A model generated the notes under the pieces. It was not told the origin of the DNA and made no database searches. It saw nothing but the letters and a program-made list of their open reading frames with translations. From Acanthosepion esculentum (taxonomy: Eukaryota; Mollusca; Cephalopoda; Sepiida; Sepiidae), in contig OZ038496.1 in the NCBI GenBank assembly GCA_964036315.1, positions 14,213,076-14,277,075 on the forward strand: a stretch of DNA of 64,000 nucleotides, written 5' to 3'. Of the stretch, positions 1 through 11,851 are shown piece after piece (positions within the stretch are counted from its first letter, which is position 1; each line of letters starts with the position of its first letter). The translations under genes were made by a program, and so were the position numbers.

Positions 1-160
1 ACCCCTCCCTGATTGACCATGTCTTCAGGGGTGTACCAGGGTCTTTTCACTCCTGTTGGAGGGAACCTCTTCTGACTAACCATGTCTTCAGGAATGTACC
101 AGGGTCTTTTCACTCCTGTTTCAGGAACCCCTGCCTGACTGACCATGTCTTCTGGGGTGT
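1..160. repeat. 63-bp minisatellite, about 2.5 copies
   Basis: Three successive blocks begin at about 9, 72 and 135, each with 'ccatgtcttc' followed by 'gtgtaccagggtcttttcac' or a close variant, so the period is 63 bp. The array runs off the left edge of the window and its true length is unknown. No coding meaning is visible. Confidence 0.85.
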
Positions 161-221
161 ATCCATACTCACCATGATTGGCTAATTGCGGGTTGATGAG
201 GCTATTTAATCCATAGTTAGA

Positions 222-440
222 GATTTTGAATTCAGAGTTGTTCTTCTCCTAAACCAGTTGCCATCCAAGGCTATAGAACCCAGTCTGTCATGCTATTTAC
301 CCATAGCTGGTGGAAGAAGGGATGGATTTATATCTTTACCAAGGGTATTTGCATGTAAGTGAATGTAACAAACTCAACTGGAAATTGAACTTGGCTCTCT
401 GCTTCCTCAATTTGCTTCCATTACTCTAATGTAAACATTA
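222..440 (+). mobile_element. SINE-like dispersed repeat copy
   Basis: This block matches several others in the window: 21600-21722, 43345-43435 and, reversed, 42200-42305. The shared core reads 'ggctatagaacccagtctgt' then 'gctatttacccatagctgg'. Its right half ('gtaagtgaatgtaacaaact') is the same module that follows the 5S-derived heads at 32760 and 38400. It is therefore probably a headless member of the 5S-related SINE group. No poly(A) or target duplication was identified. Confidence 0.6.
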
Positions 441-882
441 GGAAAATAAATAAGGATGAAAGCCACAAATTTTAATGCTACTTAGAAAATTGGTAAAGCG
501 TAATCTCCCTACTGTTAAGTTGCTTAGATGATAAACATTAAACTCACTGAAGAGTTCCTTTTATAGAAATAGTTCAAGGGAGATAACTGATAATCCCCAC
601 CCATATCCTTTCTCGTTTTGCCTCTCTCATTTATTTAGCCTTTATATTTTGCACTAAGCTGAGTAAATATCAATTGAAAAAAGCAACCTGACTGACAAAA
701 GAGCAAACATTCAGATTGATTGCAAAATCAGACAACACCCAGGTGAACAAAGAATTGTACATAAAAGAAAATCAGAATTACATGTCAATTGGTAAATTTG
801 AGAATCAGAACAGGATGTGAAATTTGCAGACAAAAGACCAACCCCAAAGAACAAACATGCATTTAATTATTCCTTATATATA
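441..882. other. unassigned AT-rich sequence
   Basis: I see no reading frame, family motif or repeat with a second copy in this window. Confidence 0.5.
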
Positions 883-1730
883 CAGGATGCGATGGATAAA
901 TTGTCATTTAAATTACACAAAAATGAAAATAACACTGACATCTCATTTTAACAGATAAATTTACCAAAATTATTCAAAAATATCTTGAAATACTAAAGAG
1001 TATATTTTGTTCAATAAAATCACCATCTGCTTCAACTATGGCCTCCAGATGACTTCGGAATCTCCTGCATTCATTCTGGACGGTCTCCTTGTTTAAGTTG
1101 GTGAATGCTGCCATAATCCTTGCCTTCAGTTCATCTCTTGTGTTACAAGGAATTTTGTTGGTCTCTCGCTCAGTAGCACCCTACACATAATAATCAAGGG
1201 GGTTGCAGTCTTGGGAGTTAGGTGGCCAGATGTAAAGGGTGATATGTTTGTCTGAAATTGTCTGACAGCCATGACTGGGTTCTTCTGCTTGTGTGGCATA
1301 GTGCAGAGTCCTGTTGCCATACATAGGGTGTTCCAGCAGCCACCCTCTTGATCCTGCACTACCTCATCAAGGCACTTGATGTAGGCCACTGTATGGAGTG
1401 TGAGGCCCTGTGGGAAAATGAATGGAGGCATAATGTTGTCATCATGATTGATCATTCCAGACACCTTCGTAATCATCATTAGACTCATCCAACTCTTTCT
1501 GAATTCTCTGCATTGTCCTCAGATTGGCACCCAAACACTCTGAAACGGAGCTTCTGCCTTGAATGCCCAGCAGTACTGCAGGAGTGAAATTTGTCATGGT
1601 GCTCTTTTTCTCATAGATGGTACCCAACTAACTGTACTATACTGTGCAGTCGACAAAATCAAAAAAAGGCAATTCACCTGCACAAAATAAAAAAATTATA
1701 GAATGGCAACAATTTACCCATCAAACCCTG
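883..1730 (-). mobile_element. mariner-like transposon A, decayed, 848 bp
   Basis: The ends form terminal inverted repeats: 'caggatgcgatggataaatt' on the left, and the complement of the right end reads 'cagggtttgatgggtaaatt'. Both ends abut TA (881-882 and 1731-1732), the normal Tc1/mariner target duplication. The interior encodes a transposase remnant on the minus strand. It belongs to the same family as the copies at 53322 and 62877. It is shorter than an autonomous mariner (about 1.3 kb), so it is internally deleted and dead. Confidence 0.88.
1000..1597 (-). pseudogene. mariner-type transposase remnant (element A)
   Basis: The start ATG is at 1597. The N-terminal helix-turn-helix region is recognisable (LRTMQRIQKELDES). 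A frameshifted middle follows with the mariner-like 'MPPFIFPQGL' strand and 'YIKCLDEVV', and the tail contains 'PLIIMC' and 'VEADGDFIEQNIL' in shifted frames. Compared with copy D, the segment that should read GRPYVWQQDSAP is altered and the catalytic Asp is lost. DNA-cutting activity is therefore not expected. Assignment to mariner rests on these motifs and on the flanking inverted repeats. Confidence 0.8.
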
Positions 1731-1732
1731 TA

Positions 1733-1857
1733 GATCTTAAGCAAACTGCATCCCCAGGGCCACATGTGGTTAACTTTATAGATGACCTCCTAGCTACCAG
1801 ATGCATCCCATGTGCTTGGTACCTGGAATGCAACACATGAGAAAGAGGTGCATGACA

Positions 1858-1894
<37 letters not shown>

Positions 1895-2838
1895 TGTTTT
1901 TTTTTTTAAATATATAATCATCGCAACACCAGAATTCCTATATTTCAAAACTGAAACTTCAATTCAAATTCAATCATAAAAATTAAACTCAAAATAGAAA
2001 GTTCTGTTCCATTATCAAGCAAGGCTAAGAATAATTTTTTAGAAATTGATTGACTTAATTTACAGGTTCAGACAAATTTGATATTTTGAGATGTTGGGGT
2101 TAAGGAAAATTTCATCTTTTTATTTGAGGGGTGTTAAGATTTAACTTATTTAGAAAAATCATGTATCTAATATATTGTAGCTATCAAGTTGGTCAAGTCA
2201 AGGTAGGGGCTGGTGTATCTGTCTATTGATACAAACTTACTTTTTTCAAGTAGAAATTTGTGGTAGTGTCTATGTTTGAACACGTTGTCTAGGTTTCAAT
2301 AGCAGTACATTTTGGCATTTTTATTTTTAATTGTTTATTTAATTTTTATTCTTATATAAATTTCAATTATGATTTTTTCAAAAGGGGCATTCAAATATTA
2401 TTTAGTCACATTTTTAATATTTATATTTTTATTTGTACTGACTTAAGATATTATATTTAATTTATTTACTAATTGAGTACATATAAGTTAATGTTAAAAT
2501 TAATATATTATGTATTTATAAACAATTCTATTTATGATCAAATATAAATATTTGTTTTTCATTTTTTTAAAAATTAGCTATTACTTAAGGAAAGAAATTT
2601 GGCAATGTCTACAAAAATTCGCTATTTCATTTCTTTGATTTAATAAATTTTTATTTTTCAGAAACTTAATAATATTTAACTTTTCATGTATGCACAAAGG
2701 ACAAATTGAAATACAAAATATATTTTAAAAAAAACAATTATAATATTATGCTCTATGGTTGTATCAAGCACTGTTCTTTAAAAATAAAAATAAATGCTAA
2801 GAACTTTGTATTATAAATTTCATTGTTCTTTCCTATTA

Positions 2839-2843
<5 letters not shown>
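1733..2843. other. unassigned AT-rich spacer with (TA)n at 1861-1889
   Basis: This is strongly AT-rich with one TA microsatellite. No second copy of any part and no credible reading frame were noticed. Confidence 0.5.
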
Positions 2844-2883
<40 letters not shown>

Positions 2884-2955
2884 TCCTTGGGTCTACCCAT
2901 ACGGATTACCTATTTTTTCGTAAACTAAATATATATATATATATATATATATATA
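2844..2955. repeat. paired (TA)n microsatellites
   Basis: TA runs occupy about 2844-2881 and 2929-2955. They are separated by 47 bp of non-repetitive sequence. Confidence 0.9.
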
Positions 2956-3599
2956 AACACCCATCCCTGCAGCAGGAGAGGCAGTCTATGAGATACTAAA
3001 ATCCAAATTTCAAATAAAGGGCCAGGATCTACTCATACAAACTGGCTAACAGTAATTGACAAAGTCCGCAGCTAAATAAAAGATGTTACATATGAGAAAA
3101 TCAACCCTCATGTTTGTTGGCACAACAACAAATATATCATGACAATTTGATTGGAGAGAAAATTGCTTCTTGCTTCACTTAACTGTTTTATAATCTTCTC
3201 TTCTGCACAAATCATTTTCTTTCTATTCTGACAGCTTGGCTTTTCTTTCCTTGCTTGCTTTAATATTGATTTTTATAAACAAAACCGTCCTTAGTGGATT
3301 AATTTCATCTTTAGCGAGAAAGAGACACACTTCTCTGTTCTACATGAAGAACTATTCCATATTTGGGTGATGTTCACAGCTGCAGATGAAGACATTATTG
3401 AGTATTCTAAGATGCAGCATTTCATTGAAATGCAAAAGAAATGTAGTAGAATTCCAAGACTCAGTAAGACCTGCCATTTATTTTTTTAACCTTTAAGGAG
3501 TACCATTTCTTTTTTTTTAAAATTTGTTTATATTATGGGGTGGCATTCCTTTTATTAAGGAGTGCTATTTATTTTTAATTTTTTACCTTTAATTTTTCT
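2956..3599. other. unassigned sequence
   Basis: Nothing recognised. It contains short T-rich runs at 3480-3600 but no frame or repeat pair that I can support. Confidence 0.45.
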
Positions 3600-4010
3600 T
3601 ACCTAATCTTTTCCTAGACTATGCCCTGTACATTTACAGAGATGGGCACAGATTATCTAAGGATGCCATACCACATCCCAAAAGAATCGACCAATAGAAG
3701 ACAACATTCTTGCAGCAATAACATGCCAAGCCACTTACATAGTAGCAAACCATCCACATTCCCTCCCTCTTCCATTGGTGTGGAGTAAGTTCCACTCAAA
3801 CAGCTTCTTCTCGCAAGCCATTAGATATTTCCTTGATCATTACAATCTTAACCTGTTCAAGGCTAGGGTTAACTGTTATCTTCCACTCCTATCTGCACAA
3901 ATTGCCTCATAACATAACCCTCTACTTTGAGTGACTCACAGGCCCTGTAAAGGAAGAACCTTACTGTAAAAAATAAATTAAAATAAAATAAAATAAATAA
4001 CAGGAACCAA
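3600..4010 (+). mobile_element. LINE 3' tail, Jockey/CR1-like group 2
   Basis: The plus strand resembles the end of the group-2 LINE at 55990-56270. Shared features are 'aagttccactcaaacagctt', 'caatcttaacctgttcaagg', 'ctgttatctt' and the close 'taaccctctac'. It decodes in broken frames to the familiar C-terminal FHSNSFF...LWN-like region. It ends in an A-rich (taaaa)n tail at about 3970-4000, typical of non-LTR retrotransposons. It is heavily 5'-truncated. Confidence 0.7.
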
Positions 4011-4025
4011 ATCACTTGAGGACTT

Positions 4026-7000
4026 TCAACAGCAGCAACAGTTAAAATGAATAGCACATGTAACTTGAAGATAAAATAATGATATAATCAAGAGGCTCTC
4101 AATCCACACTATTTCAAACAAAAGGTTAGGAAGGAAAAACTCATCAGTACTAGAAAGAACAATAACAGCTACTGGACTTGAGAAACTTATTTTCCTAAAA
4201 AATTGGTTTAAGAGAACGATTTTATAAATTTCAACGAAAAGTAGCACTGGCTGCTCGGTCAATGAATGTTGACTGGAAAGAGCAATAACAGTTAGTGGAC
4301 TTGAGAAACCTATTTTCCTGAAGAATTGTTTGAAGAGAAAGATTTTATAAATTTCAACCAAAAGTAGCACTGGCTGCTCGGTCAATGAATGCTGAATGGA
4401 AAGAGCAATAACAGTTAGTGGACTTGAGAAACCTATTTTCCTGAAAAATTGTTTGAAGAGAAAGATTTTATAAATTTCAACAAAAAGTAGCACTGGCAGC
4501 TCGGTCAATGAAAGTCGACTGGAAAGAGCAATAACAGTTAGTGGACTTGAGAAACCTATTTTCCTGAAGAATTGTTTTAAGAGAAAGATTTTATAAATTT
4601 CAACAAAAAGTAGCACTGGCTGCTCAGTCAATGAATGCTGAATGGAAAGAGCAATAACAGTTAGTGGACTTGAGAAAACTATTTTCCTGAAAAATTGTTT
4701 GAAGAGAAAGATTTTATAAATTTCAACAAAAAGTAGCACTGGCAGCTCGGTCAATGAAAGTCGACTGGAAAGAGCAATAACAGTTAGTGGACTTGAGAAA
4801 CCTATTTTCCTGAAGAATTGTTTTAAGAGAAAGATTTTATAAATTTCAACAAAAAGTAGCACTGGCAGTTCGGTCAATGAATGTCGACTGGAAAGAGCAA
4901 TAACAGTTAGTGGACTTGAGAAACCTATTTTCCTGAAGAATTGTTTTAAGAGAAAGATTTTATAAATTTCAACCAAAAGTAGCACTGGCTGCTCGGTCAA
5001 TGAATGCAGACTGGAAAGAGCAATAACAGTTAGTGGACTTGAGAAACTTATTTTCCTGAAGAATTGTTTTAAGAGAAAGATTTTATAAATTTCAACCAAA
5101 AGTAGCACTGGCTGCTCGGTCAATGAATGCCGACTGGAAAGAGCAATAACAGTTAGTGGACTTGAGAAACTTATTTTCCTGAAGAATTGTTTTAAGAGAA
5201 AGATTTTATAAATTTCAACCAAAAGTAGCACTGGCTGCTCGGTCAATGAATGCCGACTGGAAAGAGCAATAACAGTTAGTGGACTTGAGAAACCTATTTT
5301 CCTGAAGAATTGTTTTAAGAGAAAGATTTTATAAATTTCAACCAAAAGTAGCACTGGCTGCTCGGTCAATGAATGCAGACTGGAAAGAGCAATAACAGTT
5401 AGTGGACTTGAGAAACCTATTTTCCTGAAGAATTGTTTTAAGAGAAAGATTTTATAAATTTCAACCAAAAGTAGCACTGGCTGCTCGGTCAATGAATGCT
5501 GAATGGAAAGAGCAATAACAGTTAGTGGACTTGAGAAACCTATTTTTCTGAAGAATTGTTTTAAGAGAAAGATTTTATAAATTTCAATCAAAAGTAGCAC
5601 TGGCTGCTCGGTCAATGAATGCAGATTGGAAAGAGCAATAACAGTTAGTGGACTTGAGAAACCTATTTTCCTGAAGAATTGTTTTAAGAGAAAGATTTTA
5701 TAAATTTCAACAAAAAGTAGCACTGGCAACTCAGTCAATGAATGCCGACTGGAAAGAGCAATAACAGTTAGTGGACTTGAGAAACCTATTTTCCTGAAGA
5801 ATTGTTTTAAGAGAAAGATTTTATAAATTTCAATCAAAAGTAGCACTGGCTGCTCGGTCAATGAATGCAGACTGGAAAGAGCAATAACAGTTAGTGGACT
5901 TGAGAAACCTATTTTCCTGAAGAATTGTTTTAAGAGAAAGATTTTATAAATTTCAACCAAAAGTAGCACTGGCTGCTCGGTCAATGAATGCTGAATGGAA
6001 AGATGAATAACAGTTAGTGGACTTGAGAAACCTATTTTCCTGAAGAATTGTTCTAAGAGAAAGATTTTATAAATTTCAACCAAAAGTAGCACTGGCTGCT
6101 CGGTCAATGAATGCCGACTGGAAAGAGCAATAACAGTTAGTGGACTTGAGAAACCTATTTTCCTGAAGAATTGTTTTAAGAGAAAGATTTTATAAATTTC
6201 AATCAAAAGTAGCACTGGCTGCTCGGTCAATGAATGCAGACTGGAAAGAGCAATAAAAGTTAGTGGACTTGAGAAACCTATTTTCCTGAAGAATTGTTTT
6301 AAGAGAAAGATTTTATAAATTTCAACCAAAAGTAGCACTGGCTGCTCGGTCAATGAATGCTGAATGGAAAGAGCAATAACAGTTAGTGGACTTGAGAAAC
6401 CTATTTTCCTGAAGAATTGTTTTAAGAGAAAGATTTTATAAATTTCAATCAAAAGTAGCACTGGCTGCTCGGTCAATGAATGCAGATTGGAAAGAGCAAT
6501 AACAGTTAGTGGACTTGAGAAACCTATTTTCCTGAAGAATTGTTTTAAGAGAAAGATTTTATAAATTTCAACCAAAAGTAGCACTGGCTGCTCGGTCAAT
6601 GAATGCCGACTGGAAAGAGCAATAACAGTTAGTGGACTTGAGAAACCTATTTTCCTGAAGAATTGTTTTAAGAGAAAGATTTTATAAATTTCAACAAAAA
6701 GTAGCACTGGCAACTCAGTCAATGAATGCCGACTGGAAAGAGCAATAACAGTTAGTGGACTTGAGAAACCTATTTTCCTGAAGAATTGTTTTAAGAGAAA
6801 GATTTTATAAATTTCAATCAAAAGTAGCACTGGCTGCTCGGTCAATGAATGCAGACTGGAAAGAGCAATAACAGTTAGTGGACTTGAGAAACCTATTTTC
6901 CTGAAGAATTGTTTTAAGAGAAAGATTTTATAAATTTCAACCAAAAGTAGCACTGGCTGCTCGGTCAATGAATGCTGAATGGAAAGATCAATAACAGTTA

Positions 7001-10000
7001 GTGGACTTGAGAAACCTATTTTCCTGAAGAATTGTTTTAAGAGAAAGATTTTATAAATTTCAACAAAAAGTAGCACTGGCAGCTCGGTCAATGAATGTCG
7101 ACTGGAAAGAGCAATAACAGTTAGTGGACTTGAGAAACCTATTTTCCTGAAGAATTGTTTTAAGAGAAAGATTTTATAAATTTCAACCAAAAGTAGCACT
7201 GGCTGCTCGGTCAATGAATGCCGACTGGAAAGAGCAATAACAGTTAGTGGACTTGAGAAACCTATTTTCCTGAAGAATTGTTTTAAGAGAAAGATTTTAT
7301 AAATTTCAATCAAAAGTAGCACTGGCTGCTCGGTCAATGAATGCAGACTGGAAAGAGCAATAACAGTTAGTGGACTTGAGAAACCTATTTTCCTGAAGAA
7401 TTGTTTTAAGAGAAAGATTTTATAAATTTCAACAAAGAGTAGCACTGGCAGCTCGGTCAATGAATGCCGACTGGAAAGAGCAATAACAGTTAGTGGACTT
7501 GAGAAACCTATTTTCCTGAAGAATTGTTTTAAGAGAAAGATTTTATAAATTTCAATCAAAAGTAGCACTGGCTGCTCGGTCAATGAATGCCGACTGGAAA
7601 GAGCAATAACAGTTAGTGGACTTGAGAAACCTATTTTCCTGAAGAATTGTTTTAAGAGAAAGATTTTATAAACTTCATCTGAAAGTAGCACTGGCTGCTC
7701 GGTCAATGAATGTCAAATGGAAAGAGCAATAACAGTTAGTGGACTTGAGAAACCTATTTTCCTGAAGAATTGTTTTAAGAGAAAGATTTTATAAATTTCA
7801 ACCAAAAGTAGCACTGGCTGCTCGGTCAATGAATGTTGACTGGAAAGATCAATAACAGTTAGTGTACTTGAGAAACCTATTTTCCTGAAGAATTGTTTTA
7901 AGAGAAAGATTTTATAAATTTCACCCAAAAGTAGCACGGGCTGCTCGGTCAATGAATGCCAAATGGAAAGAACAATAACAGTTAGTGGACTTGAGAAACC
8001 TATTTTCCTGAAGAATTGTTTTAAGAGAAAGATTTTATAAATTTCAACAAAAAGTAGCACTGGCAGCTCGGTCAATGAATGTCGACTGGAAAGAGCAATA
8101 ACAGTTAGTGGACTTGAGAAACCTATTTTCCTGAAGAATTGTTTTAAGAGAAAGATTTTATAAATTTCAACCAAAAGTAGCACTGGCTGCTCGGTCAATG
8201 AATGCCGACTGGAAAGAGCAATAACAGTTAGTGGACTTGAGAAACCTATTTTCCTGAAGAATTGTTTTAAGAGAAAGATTTTATAAATTTCAATCAAAAG
8301 TAGCACTGGCTGCTCGGTCAATGAATGCAGACTGGAAAGAGCAATAACAGTTAGTGGACTTGAGAAACCTATTTTCCTGAAGAATTGTTTTAAGAGAAAG
8401 ATTTTATAAATTTCAACAAAAAGTAGCACTGGCAGCTCGGTCAATGAATGCCGACTGGAAAGAGCAATAACAGTTAGTGGACTTGAGAAACCTATTTTCC
8501 TGAAGAATTGTTTTAAGAGAAAGATTTTATAAATTTCAATCAAAAGTAGCACTGGCTGCTCGGTCAATGAATGCCGACTGGAAAGAGCAATAACAGTTAG
8601 TGGACTTGAGAAACCTATTTTCCTGAAGAATTGTTTTAAGAGAAAGATTTTATAAACTTCATCCGAAAGTAGCACTGGCTGCTCGGTCAATGAATGCCAA
8701 ATGGAAAGAGCAATAACAGTTAGTGGACTTGAGAAACCTATTTTCCTGAAGAATTGTTTTAAGAGAAAGATTTTATAAATTTCAACCAAAAGTAGCACTG
8801 GCTGCTCGGTCAATGAATGTTGACTGGAAAGATCAATAACAGTTAGTGTACTTGAGAAACCTATTTTCCTGAAGAATTGTTTTAAGAGAAAGATTTTATA
8901 AATTTCACCCAAAAGTAGCACTGGCTGCTCGGTCAATGAATGCCAAATGGAAAGAACAATAACAGTTAGTGGACTTGAGAAACCTATTTTCCTGAAGAAT
9001 TGTTTTAAGTGAAAGATTTTATAAATTTCAACCAAAAGTAGCACTGGCTGCTCGGTCAATGAATGTCGACTGGAAAGATCAATAACAGTTAGTGGACTTG
9101 AGAAACCTATTTTCCTGAAGAATTGTTTTAAGAGAAAGATTTTATAAACTTCAACCGAAAGTAGCACTGGCTGCTCGGTCAATGAATGTCGACTGGAAAG
9201 AGCAATAACAGTTAGTGGACTTGAGAAACCTATTTTCCTGAAGAATTGTTTTAAGACAAAGATTTTATAAATTTCAATCAAAAGTAGCACTGGCTGCTCG
9301 GTCAATGAATGCAGACTGGAAAGAGCAATAACAGTTAGTGGACTTGAGAAACCTATTTTCCTGAAGAATTGTTTTAAGAGAAAGATTTTATAAATTTCAA
9401 CCAAAAGTAGCACTGGCTGCTTGGTCAATGAATGCCGACTGGAAAGAGCAATAACAGTTAGTGGACTTGAGAAACCTATTTTCCTGAAGAATTGTTTTAA
9501 GAGAAAGATTTTATAAATTTCAACCAAAATTAGCACTGGCTGCTCGGTCAATGAATGCAGACTGGAAAGAGCAATAACAGTTAGTGGACTTGAGAAACCT
9601 ATTTTCCTGAAGAATTGTTTTAAGAGAAAGATTTTATAAATTTCAACCAAAAGTAGCACTGGCTGCTCGGTCAATGAATGCCGACTGGAAAGAGCAATAA
9701 CAGTTAGTGGACTTGAGAAACCTATTTTCCTGAAGAATTGTTTGAAGAGAAAGATTTTATAAATTTCAACCAAAAGTAGCACTGGCTGCTCGGTCAATGA
9801 ATGCCAAATGGAAAGAACAATAACAGTTAGTGGACTTGAGAAACCTATTTTCCTGAAGAATTGTTTTAAGAGAAAGATTTTATAAATTTCAACCAAAAGT
9901 AGCACTGGCTGCTCGGTCAATGAATGTCGACTGGAAAGATCAATAACAGTTAGTGGACTTGAGAAACCTATTTTCCTGAAGAATTGTTTGAAGAGAAAGA

Positions 10001-11324
10001 TTTTATAAATTTCAACCAAAAGTAGCACTGGCTGCTCGGTCAATGAATGTCAACTGGAAAGAGCAATAACAGTTAGTGGACTTGAGAAACCTATTTTCCT
10101 GAAGAATTGTTTTAAGAGAAAGATTTTATAAATTTCAACCAAAAGTAGCACTGGCTGCTCGGTCAATGAATGTCAACTGGAAAGAGCAATAACAGTTAGT
10201 GGACTTGAGAAACCTATTTTCCTGAAGAATTGTTTTAAGAGAAAGATTTTATAAATTTCAACAAAAAGTAGCACTGGCTGCTCGGTCAATGAATGCCGAC
10301 TGGAAAGAGCAATAACTGTTAGTGGACTTGAGAAACCTATTTTCCTGAAGAATTGTTTTAAGAGAAAGATTTTATAAATTTCAACCAAAAGTAGCACTGG
10401 CGGCTTGGTCAATGAATGCCGATTGGAAAGAGCAATAACAGTTAGTGGACTTGAGAAACCTATTTTCCTGAAGAATTGTTTTAAGAGAATGATTTTATAA
10501 ATTTCAACCAAAATTAGCACTGGCTGCTCCGTCAATGAATGCAGACTGGAAAGAGCAATAACAGTTAGTGGACTTGAGAAACCTATTTTCCTGAAGAATT
10601 GTTTTAAGAGAAAGATTTTATAAATTTCAACCAAATGTAGCACTGGCTGCTCGGTCAATGAATGCTGAATGGAAAGAGCAATAACAGTTAGTGGACTTGA
10701 GAAACCTATTTTCCTGAAGAATTGTTTTAAGAGAAAGATTTTATAAATTTCAACCAAAAGTAGCACTGGCTGCTCGGTCAATGAATGTCGACTGGAAAGA
10801 GCAATAACAGTTAGTGGACTTGAGAAACCTATTTTCCTGAAGAATTGTTTTAAGAGAAAGATTTTATAAATTTCAACCAAAAGTAGCACTGGCTGCTCGG
10901 TCAATGAATGTCAACTGGAAAGAGCAATAACAGTTAGTGGACTTGAGAAACCTATTTTCCTGAAGAATTGTTTTAAGAGAAAGATTTTATAAATTTCAAC
11001 AAAAAGTAGCACTGGCTGCTCGGTCAATGAATGCCGACTGGAAAGAGCAATAACTGTTAGTGGACTTGAGAAACCTATTTTCCTGAAGAATTGTTTTAAG
11101 AGAAAGATTTTATAAATTTCAACCAAAAGTAGCACTGACTGCTCGGTCAATGAATGCCAACTGGAAAGAACAATAACAGCTACTGGACTTGAATAACCTA
11201 TTTTCCTGAAAAATAGTTTTAAAAGAAAGATTTTATAAATTTCAACCGAAAGCAGTTCTGGCTGCTTGGTCAATGAATGCCGAATGTTTCCTTCCAGGGA
11301 ACTGGCTAATATTCCCATTATCAT
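4026..11324 (-). other. near-continuous open frame across the 123-bp satellite
   Basis: Because 123 is divisible by 3 and the unit has no stop in one minus frame, the array reads as about 2,430 codons with a 41-residue repeat (start TEQPVLLLVEIYKIF, later FFRKIGFSSPLTVI). I find only four in-frame stops, TGA at 7713, 10050, 10173 and 10911. All fall in the same codon slot, where other units have CGA or TGG. The segments open with TTG rather than ATG, and no promoter, splice or poly(A) context was identified. Frame openness follows from unit homogeneity and is not by itself evidence of a protein. I treat it as non-coding satellite. Confidence 0.75.
4149..11283. repeat. 123-bp satellite array, 58 units
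   Basis: The unit contains 'gtagcactggctgctcggtc' and 'gtggacttgagaaacctatt'. The first 'ctgctcggtc' starts at 4251 and the last equivalent ('ctgcttggtc') at 11262. That is 7,011 bp, exactly 57 x 123, so there is no net insertion or deletion across 58 units. Units differ by scattered substitutions, including linked variants (caaaaagt/cagctcgg versus ccaaaagt/tgctcgg), which suggests blocks copied together. The outermost units differ most: both edges keep 'aacaataacagctactggac' where inner units read 'gcaataacagttagtggac'. Confidence 0.97.
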
Positions 11325-11850
11325 TACAAGGGGTGAAGCCCTAACCAGACAGCATAACAGTCATTTTATTAATGAGGGATACATTACTGGCACCATGCTA
11401 GGAAAAACCCATTGAAAAATCAGCAATCAGTTCTATTTGCACAAAACTGAAAAAGGTTTCCTATGTCAGTCTTGAATGCAGAAACAAACAAAACCCTTTC
11501 ATGCCAGTTTTAATTAGAATTTTCTGACACTGGTAGCAGCTAAATTAACTAATTTACTAATGGGTTTCCCAGTTGATTACAATACACTTTGTGTTATATA
11601 ATTCATTTATTCTGTTCATTTAATAACAGCATTGGGATGCACAAATCTGCCAAACTGTACGCAATAGAAATCAGTTCAGTGTTGAAAAAAGAACAGTAAA
11701 AGATAATGTCGATTATTTATTCTTTGCTTTTGTAGGGTCAACGGCTGAGACTAATAGAGACTTTTATTTGCCAGAAGGCATAGAGTCGAATGGGAGCAAT
11801 GAAGCCATATTGATTTATTGATAAACCTTTGTTTCTTGACTTACAGTGAA
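11325..11850. other. unassigned sequence after the satellite
   Basis: The first bases (gaactggctaatattcccat at about 11299) resemble the sequence following the dispersed repeat copy at 28085-28185, so the array ends inside an older repeat. The rest is unrecognised. Confidence 0.5.
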
Positions 11851-11851
11851 A

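Noticed and set aside
4026..7706. 1,226-codon minus-strand open frame as a giant repeat protein gene
   Set aside because: It is one segment of the 123-bp satellite. The openness follows from a stop-free unit with a period divisible by 3, it starts with TTG, and no gene context is visible.
4149..11283. CRISPR array
   Set aside because: The repeats are contiguous 123-bp units with no distinct spacers, in a eukaryotic repeat context with no cas genes.
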